Shown piece by piece: positions 45,596-54,666 of a stretch of 64,000 bases of DNA. The notes under the pieces were generated by a model, which made no database searches, was not told where the DNA came from, and saw only the letters and a program-made list of their open reading frames with translations. The first letter of the stretch is position 1, and each line of letters opens with the position of its first letter. A program made the position numbers and the translations under genes. Source of the stretch: Planctomycetaceae bacterium (GTDB taxonomy: Bacteria; Planctomycetota; UBA1135; GCA-002686595). The DNA lies in contig WGMC01000009.1 of the NCBI GenBank assembly GCA_016125265.1, forward strand, positions 1 through 64,000, in the 5' to 3' direction.

Positions 45596-46209
45596 CAGGG
45601 CGTCCCGCGCGCGCCGAGCCGCGTGGCGAGCCAGGCCCGCGCGGTGCGCCAGTCGCGGTCCACCGTGTTGCGCGAAACCCCCAGCGAAAGCGCGGCTTCG
45701 TCCTTCGTGAGCCCGCCATGGAAACGCAGCTCCACCACCCGCACCAGCCGCGGAGATAGGCGTCGCAGATCCTCGAGGGCCTCTTCGAGCGCCAGGAGAT
45801 CGAGCGCGTCCCTGTCCAAATCCACCTCGGCCAGTTGCAGCAGTTCCGAGCCGCCCATCTGCCGCCTTTGGGCGCCGCGTTTGTCCGCCAGCCGTGCGCG
45901 CGCGTGGTCCACCAGGACCTGGCGCATGGCCCGCGCAGCCAGGGCCAAGAAGTGGCCGCGGCTCTCGAGTTGCACGCCGCCCGCGCGGATCAGTCGGAAC
46001 CAGGCCTCGTGGACGAGGGCCGTCGGCTCGAGGGTGTGCCCGACCCGCTCCCGCGAGAGGAAGGCGCCCGCCTGGGCCCGCAGGTCGGCGTACACCCGAT
46101 CCCAGAGCGGCCCGCGCGCCGCGCCGTCGCCGCGAGCCCACGCCAAGAGCTCCGCGGTGGAGTCCTCCCCCTCGGGTCGGCTGGATTGGAGGGGGTCCCC
46201 GCTCGGCAT
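45595..46209 (-). CDS. ECF sigma factor (TIGR02999-like), paired with the kinase
   Basis: A 204-residue sigma factor with region 2 in LLAWARGDGAARGPLWDRVYADLRAQAG and TLEPTALVHEAWFRLIRAG, and region 4 in RLSPRLVRVVELRFHGGLTKDEAALSLGVSRNTVDRDW. The HTLEPTALVHEAW stretch marks the sigma subfamily often found beside Ser/Thr kinases in planctomycetes and Solibacter. There is no anti-sigma gene; control is probably by the kinase encoded next. Start ATG 46207-46209 is chosen for the typical length; a longer frame upstream is not conserved-looking. The 165-bp divergent gap to the beta-helix gene at 46375 may carry its own target promoter. Confidence 0.92.
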   Translation of the reverse strand: MPSGDPLQSSRPEGEDSTAELLAWARGDGAARGPLWDRVYADLRAQAGAFLSRERVGHTLEPTALVHEAWFRLIRAGGVQLESRGHFLALAARAMRQVLVDHARARLADKRGAQRRQMGGSELLQLAEVDLDRDALDLLALEEALEDLRRLSPRLVRVVELRFHGGLTKDEAALSLGVSRNTVDRDWRTARAWLATRLGARGTP

Positions 46210-46374
46210 GGCCCAAGGGTATCCCGCCCGGGGCGCCAGCCCGGAAATCGGCGAGAACTTGGGCCGCGCCGGGCACAGGCCGCGCACGTGATTCCGTGCG
46301 GGCCCCCCTGGCCCGACCGGAACTCGGGGCGCACGCCCGGATTCCGTCGCGCTCACCGACCCTCCCCAGGCGTT

Positions 46375-48263
46375 ATGCACCGGCTCCACCGACCCCTACT
46401 GTTTGTTTTGGCCCTGGCGCTCCCGAGCGCCCTGGCCTCCGCCCAAACCACCTGGCAAGTGCCGGGTGACTTCCCCGGCATTTCGCCGGCGCTCGTTGTC
46501 GCCGCGCCGGGCGACACGATCCTGGTGGGGCCCGGCACGTGGCCGACCCAGGGCGCGGTCTGGGACCAGAGCGGGGTCACACTGAGGAGCACCGACGGTC
46601 CGGAGGCGACCATCCTCGACGGCGCCAATGCGGGCCGGATCCTCACCTTCACGAGCGGCGTCGGAAGCGACGCACGTGTGGAGGGTTTCACCTTCTTCCG
46701 GGGCAGTGCCTCCGGTGGCGGCGCCATCTTCCTGACTGGCAACGCGTCGCCGACGATCGTCGATTGTGTGTTCCGCTCGAACCGTGGCACGAACGGCAAC
46801 TCGGGGCCCAACGGCCCAGCAGGCCCGAACGCCTCCGGCAGCGGGGCCACTGGCGGAACCGGTGTCTCGGGCGGACCGGGTGGCGCGGGTTCGAGCGGCG
46901 GCGCTGTGTTGGTGCAGACGGGCTCGCCCACCTTCGTCAACTGCTCGTTCTTCCAGAACTTCGCCGGAGATGGCGGCAAGGGTGGCAACGGCGGCAAGGG
47001 CGGCACCGGTGGCACCGGCGCTGCCTTCCAGAACGGCGGGAAGGGCGGCGCCGGTGGCCTCGGAGGGACCGGCGGCGCCGGTGGACTCGGCGGCGCCATC
47101 GCCACGAACTCCGGCACGCCGGTTTTGATCCAGTGCACCTTCCGCGACAACCGCGCCGGCCGCGGCGGCCAGGGCGGAAATGGCGGTGAGGGTGGCAACG
47201 GCGGCCTTGGCGGATTCCTCGCGAGCGACGGCCCCAAGGGAGTGGGCCGCGTGGGCGCCGTGGGCACCGTCGGCGGCCGGGGCGGCGCCCTGGCCGCCCT
47301 TGCCTCGGGCGGCGGCTTCGACGTGATCCACGGCACCCTCGTGAACAACCAATCGGGGAACGGAGGTCTCGGCGGAGCGGGCGGATTCGGCGTGCCCTCG
47401 GGTGCCGCCGGGTCGCCCGGCCCGACGGGCCAGGGCGCGGCCGCGACCGCGGCGCAGGGTGTGGGCCTCGAGTTCGCAAACAGCATCGTTCGGGCGAACG
47501 TGGGCGCCGGCGCCCCCGTTTTCTGGAGCGGTGCACCCCCCACCTTCTTCTACTGCGCGCTCGACTTCGGCGCGCCGGCGGGTGCGGCAACATCGCCGGC
47601 GATCCGAAGCTCGTCGCCAACCCGGTCGCGTGGAAACCCTATGGCATCGCCGCCACGTCCCCGTGCATCGATGCGGCCGACGCTTTGTTCTTGGCGTCCT
47701 CCGTCGTGCTCGACGCCCTCGGCAACGCCCGGCGTGTGGACGACCCAAACACCCCCGACGGCATCTTCGCGGGAGTGCCCGCCCTCGACATCGGCGCCAG
47801 CGAATACCAACCCCCGGCGACCTTCGTCGTGCTCGCCTGCCCCCTCAATCCGGCGGGCAGCCTGGTCTACCAGTCGGGTTCCGCATCCCCCGGCAACTCG
47901 CTCGCCATGGCGCTCGACAACCCCCTCGGGACGCAGGGTTCCAGCCTGGTGTTCGGCCTGATCGGCGTGGGCGGTTTCGCCAGCGTCGCCGTGCCCTGCG
48001 GCATACCCGTGGTGGGCCTCGGCATGACCGGCCCAGGGGCGAGCGGCGGCGTTGCCGTGGACCTGAGTTCGGGAGCCTCCCTGCCGCCCCAGTTCGTCGG
48101 CACCTGGACGGGCACGGCCGCCGTGCCGTGGACGGTGACCCTGCCCAACCTGCCGCAACTCGCGGGCCTGACGCTCACCCTGCAAGGCGCGTTCTTCGAA
48201 CTGGCCCCCGCATCGGTGCCGCTGGCCCTGACCGAAGCCGCCCTCGCAACGATCGGCAGCTAA
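46375..48263 (+). pseudogene. Secreted glycine-rich beta-helix protein with apparent -1 frameshift near 47581
   Basis: The gene opens with a signal peptide (MHRLHRPLLFVLALALPSALA) and beta-helix turns (ATILDGANAGRILTF, PTIVDCVFRSNRG). Between the turns lie long Gly-Gly-X inserts (GGKGGNGGKGGTGGTGAA), similar in style to PE_PGRS or collagen-like stretches. Frame 1 is sound to YCALDFGAPAG at about 47580, then loses sense and stops at 47961. The next frame continues the expected text at once: CGNIAGDPKLVANP, SPCIDAADALFLA, ALDIGASEYQP, and a C-terminal module to 48263. One extra G in the GGG at 47580-47582 would restore a protein of about 629 residues. It may be a true mutation, a phase-variable run or a sequencing error. 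Its TAA overlaps the uvrC stop on the other strand. Confidence 0.8.
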
Positions 48264-50119
48264 CCTTCTGGCTTGGATTGGCGCAGGTGGTCGTGGATCA
48301 CTTGCGCCAGTTCGCGGCCCACGGAGGGCAGCGCCGCTAGGGCTTCGACGCTTGCTTCGCGCACGCCCGCGGCGCTTCCGAAGGCGCGCAGTAGGGCTTT
48401 GCGGCGCGCTTCGCCTACGCCGGGGATGGCGTCGAGCAGGCTCGTGATGCGGCCGCGTTGGGCCCGGTGGTAGGTGATGGCGAAGCGGTGGGCTTCGTCG
48501 CGCAGGCGTTCGAGCAGGTGGCGTGCGGGGCTGTGGCGCGCCAGTTCCAGGATGGGGCCTGTGGGCGACAGAACGAGGCGTTCTTCGCTGCTGGTCTTGC
48601 GCTTGCCGTCGCGGGTGCGTTCGCCGCGCGCTTTGGCGAGCCCCACGATGGGCACACCGTGAGCGCCTGCGTCGTCCCGCGCGACCAGTGCCCGCGCGAG
48701 CTGCTGTTCGCCGCCGTCGACGACGATCAGGTCGGGCAATTCCCCTTGTTCTAGGCCGCGCCGCAGGCTGCGCCCCACGACCTCCTCCATGGACGCGAAG
48801 TCGTCCTGGCCTTCGACCGTTTTGACCTTGAAGCGCCGGTAGCCGCTGCGATCGGGCGCACCCCCGCGGAAACGCACGCGGCTGGCGACGGTGCTCTTGC
48901 CTTGGATCGTCGAGATGTCGAAACAGTCGATGACCTCGGGCGGGTTGTCGGGATCGAGATCCACGAGTGTGGCGAGTTCGCTGAGCGCCCGGCCCAGTTC
49001 CTCGTCCTGGCCTTCCTTGCGATCGAGTTCCGCGCGCGCGTTGGCCCGGGCGATGTCGAGCATACGTCGGCGCTCGCCCGTATTGGGCGCGACGAGGCGC
49101 ACGCCAGCGCCCAAAACACCTTCCAGCAGCGCCGCTTCGGCCGGGGAGGTCGGCAATACGATCTCCGCGGGCGCGACACGCCGCCCCGGCGCGTAGATCG
49201 CCGTCAGGACCACGTGCAACAGCTCTTCGTCCGGCAACTGGCTCTGGAACGTGTGGCTGCGGCTCTCCGTCATGCGCCCGTTGCGGAAGGCCAGGCGGTG
49301 CACGACCGCCGTGTCGCCGCGGCGCGCCAGGCCCAGGATGTCGCGTTCGACGGAGTCCTTCGGGCGCACGCCCTGGCCCTCGACCGTGCGCCGCAGCGCG
49401 GCGAGGCGGTCGCGCCAGAAGGCAGCGCGTTCGAACTCGAGTTCCCCCGCCGCGGCCTGCATGCGCTGCTCCAGGTCTTGTTCGAGCTCGGCCGTGTTGC
49501 CGCCGAGCACGTCGAGCGCGCGTTGCACCAGCTCCTTGTACTGGGCCTCGTCCACGAGGCCGACGCAGGGCGCCGCACACAGTCCGATCTGGTGCTTGAG
49601 GCACGGTCGGGTGCGGTTCTCCAGGGTGGAATCCGTGCAGTCCCGCAGCGGCACGACGCGGTGCAGATCGCTGATCGTGCGGCGTACTGCGCGGGAGCTC
49701 GCAAACGGGCCGAACAAGCGGCTGCGGCCCGTTTCGCCCGGCCGCCGCTGTTTGGGGTTGTGGGCGCGCACGAACTTGAGCCGCGGGAAACGCTCGTCCA
49801 TGTCCACCCGCAACATCAGAAAGGACTTGTCGTCCTTGAGCCGCACGTTGTGGGGCGGTTTGTGCTGCTTGATGAGCGCGTCTTCGAGCAGCAGGGCCTC
49901 GGCCTCGGTGCGGGTGACGATGGTCTCGACGCTGGTCGCGTCGCGCTCCAGGAACAAGACCCCCAGGCGGCCGTCCCCACCGGGGCGGCGGTAGGACGAG
50001 AGCCGCGCGCGCAGATCCCGGGCCTTGCCCACGTAGAGCACCGCGCCTGCCACGTCGCGGAAGAGGTACACACCGGGCAGTTCCGGCACACCCTCGAGGC
50101 TCCAGCGCAGCTCAGCCAT
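48260..50119 (-). CDS. uvrC: UvrABC excinuclease subunit C
   Basis: A 619-residue nuclease that makes both cuts in nucleotide excision repair, with UvrB. GIY-YIG domain: GVYLFRDVAGAVLYVGKARDL (residues 16-36; shown in part as GVYLF and LYVGKARDL). A Cys-rich segment follows (DCTDSTLENRTRPCLKHQIG). The UVR motif for UvrB contact is ELEQDLEQRMQAAAGELEF. The C-terminal RNase H-like nuclease has IDCFDISTIQGKSTVAS, and the end carries a helix-hairpin-helix region, SLLDAIPGVGEARRKALL. Length is normal. Start ATG 50117-50119. The stop TAG overlaps the stop of the convergent beta-helix gene, so there is no room for a terminator between them. Confidence 0.96.
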   Translation of the reverse strand: MAELRWSLEGVPELPGVYLFRDVAGAVLYVGKARDLRARLSSYRRPGGDGRLGVLFLERDATSVETIVTRTEAEALLLEDALIKQHKPPHNVRLKDDKSFLMLRVDMDERFPRLKFVRAHNPKQRRPGETGRSRLFGPFASSRAVRRTISDLHRVVPLRDCTDSTLENRTRPCLKHQIGLCAAPCVGLVDEAQYKELVQRALDVLGGNTAELEQDLEQRMQAAAGELEFERAAFWRDRLAALRRTVEGQGVRPKDSVERDILGLARRGDTAVVHRLAFRNGRMTESRSHTFQSQLPDEELLHVVLTAIYAPGRRVAPAEIVLPTSPAEAALLEGVLGAGVRLVAPNTGERRRMLDIARANARAELDRKEGQDEELGRALSELATLVDLDPDNPPEVIDCFDISTIQGKSTVASRVRFRGGAPDRSGYRRFKVKTVEGQDDFASMEEVVGRSLRRGLEQGELPDLIVVDGGEQQLARALVARDDAGAHGVPIVGLAKARGERTRDGKRKTSSEERLVLSPTGPILELARHSPARHLLERLRDEAHRFAITYHRAQRGRITSLLDAIPGVGEARRKALLRAFGSAAGVREASVEALAALPSVGRELAQVIHDHLRQSKPEG

Positions 50120-50174
50120 GCCAGGAGAGTAGGCCGCGCGGGACCCGGTTGCATCCGGGGTGCACGACCCGCGA

Positions 50175-52259
50175 TCAGGCGTTCGCCGTCACGGGGGCAC
50201 CCAGGGGCACCCGCAGCACACCGCGGCGCACGAAGAACAGGAGGCGCGCCTGTTGTTCGCCGACGTCGCCGCCCATCTGGGCCACGATCTGGGCCGCCGT
50301 GCGCTTGCCGTCGGCCAACCGGATCAGCTCGAGATCCCGGTCGGAGATGTTGTAGATGCGCTGACTCGGCGTGTTGAACACCGCATGGCTGCGGCGTTTG
50401 GGCAGTGCCGCGCCGCCGGGGCCGACACCCTGCTTTTCGGGCGGCGTGAAGATGTCGAAGTCGTACGAGCGCACGAAGTTGTAATCGGGCACCGTGGGCA
50501 TCTCGTCGGCCACTTGCTCGAAGGTGTCCGGCAGGGCCCCGACCCGGTGGAAGCCGGCGACCTCGTGGGCGCGCTCGGGCTGCTGGGTCAGGTACAGGAA
50601 GAACGCCATGCGCGTGACCGTTTCCGCGTCGCCGCGCGCCAGGAACGCCGCGTCGAGTTCGTCGCGGTTGTAGTGATCGCCGGCGGGGTCGCGGTAGCGG
50701 AAGTCGAACGCGCCGTCCTCGCGCTGGAAGATGTCCAGGTTGTAGAGCTCGCCGTTCGAGCGGTAGATGTCGTCATCCCGGGAGAGGGTGAACGTGCCCA
50801 TGTAGGACGAGAGCAGCACCGCGTCGCGGCGTTCGTCCAGGTAGCGGAAACTCTGTTTCGCCTCGTCCTCGGTTTCGCCGGGGAAACCGATGAACCACTG
50901 CACGCTGACCTTGATCTTGGAGTCGCGCAGAGTGTCCATCATCAGGTCGACGCGCGACAGGTCGTTGCCCTTGACCATCAGGTCGAGCACACGCTGGCTG
51001 CCGGATTCGAACCCGAACTGCAGGAACCGCGCGCCGCCGTCGTACAGGAGGTCCGTGTAGTTGCGGTCCGTGAAGAGCTTTTCGAACTTCGTTTCGGCGC
51101 CCCAATAGATGCGCTCGTTCTCGGGGCGCTCCTTGTTCCACTCGGACACCCCCTTCATCAGCTTGGGCGGCGTGAGCGGGTCCCAGAAGATGAAGTGGCG
51201 CGCGCCGGTCTGCGCCTGCACGTGGGCGATGTCGTCGCACACCAGCGACGGTTTGCGCAGGCGGAAGTTCTCCTTGATGTCGAAGGAGCAGAACGTGCAC
51301 TTGCCGTAGTAACAGCCGCGCGAGGTCTGGTAGTTGACCACCAGTTCGGGCAGGAAGTAACGGTCGAGCGGCAGCGAGCTGAAGTCCGGCGCCGCGACCT
51401 CGTTGAGGTTGGGCAGCGCCTTGCCCGCGGGCGGGACGATGACACCATCGACACGGCGCCACAGGCCGGGCACTTCGGAGAGGTCACCACCACTCTCGAG
51501 CAGCGTGCAGAACTGCGGGAAAGCCAGATCCGCTTCGCCGGGCAAGGCGTAATCGGCGTATTGGTAGAGGCGCTCGTCCGCGCACAGTTCCTTTGCGTAG
51601 GCGGTGATGATCGCGCCGCCGACGATGGTCCTGATGTGGGGAGCGCGGCGCTTCAACTCCGCCAGCAGCGAGAACGCCTCGACGAGTTGTTCGTTGAACG
51701 GCACACACACACCGACGAGGTCCGGCTCCGTCGCCAGGATCTGGTCGATGACGATCGTGTCGACCAGGTGCTTGACGGGGTTCGAGCGCGGTCCGGCGAG
51801 GTAACCGTAGTACTCGTCCATCGCGCCCGGCTTGAGCAGGTAGTACACCGGGTTCATGGCGTAGACCGCGCGCAGCACGTTCGCCAGAGTGTCGTAGGCC
51901 CACTGCACGTTCTCGGGCTCGTTGAAGAGCTCCTGGTTGCGCAGGATCTCCCCCGCCTTGGCACCGCCGTAGAGGCGGTCGATCGGGACCACGGCGAGTT
52001 CTGCCAACCCCTGCAGGTGGCGCATCTCCGGAGGCGTCAGGACCGGCTTGTCGGCGAGGGCCGACCAGGAAGCCTGGAACTCCGCGTGCAGTCCGTCGAT
52101 GGTCTGGCGCTGGATGAGGCGCTCGAACACCTCCAGGTTCGCGTCCACGATTTGGACGCGGTGTCCGGCGGCCCCCAGACAGCCCGCCAAGAGCGGCAGG
52201 GCCCCGTAGGGCGAACTGGGGATGTTGCGATTGGGCGGATAGACGAGGGTGACTTTCAT
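50175..52259 (-). CDS. B12-binding-type radical SAM protein with atypical cysteine spacing
   Basis: A 694-residue protein. Residues 1-250 look like the B12-binding Rossmann domain of this class (MKVTLVYPPNRNIPSSPYGAL, VGVCVPFNEQLVEAFSLL, TIVGGAIITAY) but lack the DxHxxG base-off motif. The radical SAM core has C316-x4-C321-x2-C324 (RGCYYGKCTFCSFD), one residue longer than the usual C-x3-C-x2-C. QFGFESGSQRVLDLM and WFIGFPGETEDEA follow as in this class. The last 60 residues (DLELIRLADGKRTAAQIVAQ) resemble a PqqD-like winged helix, which in other enzymes binds peptide leaders. No precursor peptide is seen nearby. Start ATG 52257-52259. Likely a methyl or carbon-skeleton enzyme; the substrate is unknown. 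Confidence 0.8.
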   Translation of the reverse strand: MKVTLVYPPNRNIPSSPYGALPLLAGCLGAAGHRVQIVDANLEVFERLIQRQTIDGLHAEFQASWSALADKPVLTPPEMRHLQGLAELAVVPIDRLYGGAKAGEILRNQELFNEPENVQWAYDTLANVLRAVYAMNPVYYLLKPGAMDEYYGYLAGPRSNPVKHLVDTIVIDQILATEPDLVGVCVPFNEQLVEAFSLLAELKRRAPHIRTIVGGAIITAYAKELCADERLYQYADYALPGEADLAFPQFCTLLESGGDLSEVPGLWRRVDGVIVPPAGKALPNLNEVAAPDFSSLPLDRYFLPELVVNYQTSRGCYYGKCTFCSFDIKENFRLRKPSLVCDDIAHVQAQTGARHFIFWDPLTPPKLMKGVSEWNKERPENERIYWGAETKFEKLFTDRNYTDLLYDGGARFLQFGFESGSQRVLDLMVKGNDLSRVDLMMDTLRDSKIKVSVQWFIGFPGETEDEAKQSFRYLDERRDAVLLSSYMGTFTLSRDDDIYRSNGELYNLDIFQREDGAFDFRYRDPAGDHYNRDELDAAFLARGDAETVTRMAFFLYLTQQPERAHEVAGFHRVGALPDTFEQVADEMPTVPDYNFVRSYDFDIFTPPEKQGVGPGGAALPKRRSHAVFNTPSQRIYNISDRDLELIRLADGKRTAAQIVAQMGGDVGEQQARLLFFVRRGVLRVPLGAPVTANA

Positions 52260-52444
52260 TGCAGGAAGAAGAAACCTAAGCCCAAGGGGGGCGACCCCGC
52301 AAGCGCGCCGGATGCCCGCGGGACCCCTAACGGGGCACAGGTCCCCGTATCGCTCCATCGACGCGGGCCGCTGGCGCCCCGCACTCAAATTTCACGCGCG
52401 CGCGGGCCCCGGGGGCCGCGGGGCCGCGAACGGGCCCCGTGGGC

Positions 52445-54532
52445 TCACCTGTCCCCCGCCACGCCCATGTGCCGCGACAGCCAACCGAGCACTTCGGCGT
52501 GCCACCTCACCGAGTTCTGGGGCCGGGTGACCCAGTGGTTCTCGTCCGGGAAGTAGAGGAAGCGCGAGGGAATGCCCTGGCGCTGCAGCGCCGTGAAGGT
52601 CGCGAGGGCCTGGGTTTCCACGACGCGGAAGTCCTTCGCTCCCTGGATGACGAGCATCGGCGTCTTCCACTTCCCGACGTGCAGGGCCGGGTTGTGGCGC
52701 GCGTAGCCCTCGGCGTTCTGCCACGGCAGGCCGCCGAACTCCCACTCGGGGAACCACAGCTCCTCGGTGTCGAACCAGAACATGCGTGTGTCCACGATGC
52801 CGTCGTGGTTCACGAGCGCGCGGAAGCGGTCCGGTGCCTGGCCCGCGATCCAGTTGATCATGTAACCGCCGTAGGATGCGCCGAGGGCCGCCACCCGCGT
52901 GCCATCCAGGTAGTCGAATCGTCCGAGCGCCGCGTCGAGCCCGGCCATCAGGTCCTCGAACGGCGCGCCGCCCCAATCCCCGCGGATCGCGTCGGTGAAG
53001 GCCTGGCCGTAACCGGTCGAGCCGTGGAAGTCGACCATGATCGCCGCGTACCCGGCGCCCGCGTAGATCTGGGGGTTCCAGCGGTAGTGGAAACGGTCGC
53101 CGAAACTGCCCTGGGGCCCTCCGTGGATGAGGAACGCGACCGGGTACTTCTTCGCGCCGTCGAAGTCGACCGGACGCACCACGTAGGCGTGCACGGTGTC
53201 GCCCTTCGCGCCGGTGAATGTGAGCTGCTCGTAGTCGCCGAAGCGCAGCTCTTTCAGGCGCGCGCCGTTGTGGTCCGTCAACGCGCGGCGCTGCGATCCG
53301 TCGAAACGCGACCACTGGAGTTCGGCCGGCCGCTTCAAGTCGTCGTGCAGGAAGACCACGCCGTCGATCAGGGGCCGCGGAGCCGCCGCGTTGCCGCGTT
53401 CGACGACCGGGCGGACTTCGCCGGTGTTGAGCGCCACCGAGAACAGCGCGTGGTTGCCCAGGTGGTCCGCGGTGGCAAGCAGCGCACTGCCGTCCGGCGC
53501 GAACACGATCTCCCCCGGCGAGCGGTCCCAATCGGCGGCCAACAGGGACTCCTCACCCGTGTTCCGGTCGCGCAGCACGATCTGGCGGCGGTCCGCCTCG
53601 TACCCCGCGCGCGGCATGGAGAGGTACGCGAGGGTGCGCCCATCCGGGCTGAACACGGGGCCCGACTCGGCACCCGGCCGGTTGGGGGTCAGGCAGACCG
53701 GCGGTTGCCTGCCGTCCACCGCCACCATCCAGAGATCAAGGTCCGTGCTCCACGCATTGTCCGCCGCCGCTTCCTTCGCAGCGAACACCACGTGCGACCC
53801 GTCCGGAGCGATCGCCACATCGTCGAAGCCGCCGAAGGGTTTGCCCGGCGCGTCCATGTGCAGGCCAGCCATGAGGTCCGTCCACTCCCCGGTGCTCGGG
53901 CGCAAGACGATCAGGTGCTGGCGCCGGCCGTCCTCCCACGTGTCCCAATGGCGCGCCAAGAGGGTCTCGTAGGCGCGCGCCTGCACCGGCGCGGCCGCCT
54001 CCTCGGCCACGCGTTCGGCGGTCTGTTCGAGCTTCTCGAACTCCGGGTAGACATCCACACACAGGAGGAGCCGCTCGTCGTCCGGAAACAGCGCCATGCC
54101 CAGCACGTCCAGCGGAAGGTTGGTGAGCGCGCTTGCCTCGCCGCCGGCCGCGTCCACGACCCAGACCTGACTCGATCCGGAGCGCGACGACAGGAAGTAG
54201 ACGCGCTTCCCATCCGGAGAGAAGCGCCCCGTGCCGTCGCTTGAGGGATCGCTGGTCAGGCGGCGGCTGCCCGAGCCGTCGAGGTTCGCGATCCAAAGGT
54301 CCGTACGCCGCCGGTTGGCTGCGAGGTCCAGGCTGGACAGGGTGTAGAGCACCTGGGTGCCGTCGGGGCTGACGACCGGATCGGACACACGCTCCATCTC
54401 GAGCATGCCCTGGACGTCGAACGGGCGGCGCTCCTGACCTGCGTCGACCGGGGGCTGACCTGCGCCTACCGCGGGCACGAGGGTGACGAGGGCCGTGAAC
54501 AGGGAAAACGCGCTGGGAAGGCCGATTTGCAT
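52445..54532 (-). CDS. Exported prolyl-oligopeptidase-family peptidase (S9)
   Basis: A 695-residue peptidase with a signal peptide (MQIGLPSAFSLFTALVTLVPAVGAG). The first 430 residues form a TolB-like propeller (DPVVSPDGTQVLYTLS, GRFSPDGKRVYFLSS, PVFSPDGRTLAYLS). The C-terminal alpha/beta-hydrolase has Ser in ALGASYGGYM, Asp in IQGAKDFRV and His in FPDENHW, the S9C acylaminoacyl peptidase order. It should cut short peptides in the periplasm. Start ATG 54530-54532 chosen for the signal peptide. It is divergent from aminopeptidase P, which also acts on peptides. 185 bp separate it from the radical SAM gene; nothing is seen in that gap. Confidence 0.92.
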   Translation of the reverse strand: MQIGLPSAFSLFTALVTLVPAVGAGQPPVDAGQERRPFDVQGMLEMERVSDPVVSPDGTQVLYTLSSLDLAANRRRTDLWIANLDGSGSRRLTSDPSSDGTGRFSPDGKRVYFLSSRSGSSQVWVVDAAGGEASALTNLPLDVLGMALFPDDERLLLCVDVYPEFEKLEQTAERVAEEAAAPVQARAYETLLARHWDTWEDGRRQHLIVLRPSTGEWTDLMAGLHMDAPGKPFGGFDDVAIAPDGSHVVFAAKEAAADNAWSTDLDLWMVAVDGRQPPVCLTPNRPGAESGPVFSPDGRTLAYLSMPRAGYEADRRQIVLRDRNTGEESLLAADWDRSPGEIVFAPDGSALLATADHLGNHALFSVALNTGEVRPVVERGNAAAPRPLIDGVVFLHDDLKRPAELQWSRFDGSQRRALTDHNGARLKELRFGDYEQLTFTGAKGDTVHAYVVRPVDFDGAKKYPVAFLIHGGPQGSFGDRFHYRWNPQIYAGAGYAAIMVDFHGSTGYGQAFTDAIRGDWGGAPFEDLMAGLDAALGRFDYLDGTRVAALGASYGGYMINWIAGQAPDRFRALVNHDGIVDTRMFWFDTEELWFPEWEFGGLPWQNAEGYARHNPALHVGKWKTPMLVIQGAKDFRVVETQALATFTALQRQGIPSRFLYFPDENHWVTRPQNSVRWHAEVLGWLSRHMGVAGDR

Positions 54533-54666
54533 CGCGCCACGATAGCCGAGCGCGTGCCGCGGGCGTTTTTCCGGCGTCTTGGATCCCGTCCGTCGCACTG
54601 GCCTGCGGCGTTCGCCTGCGGCGCCACGTCTGGCCGCGCTCCCGCGGTGGCTACACTGGCCCCGCC

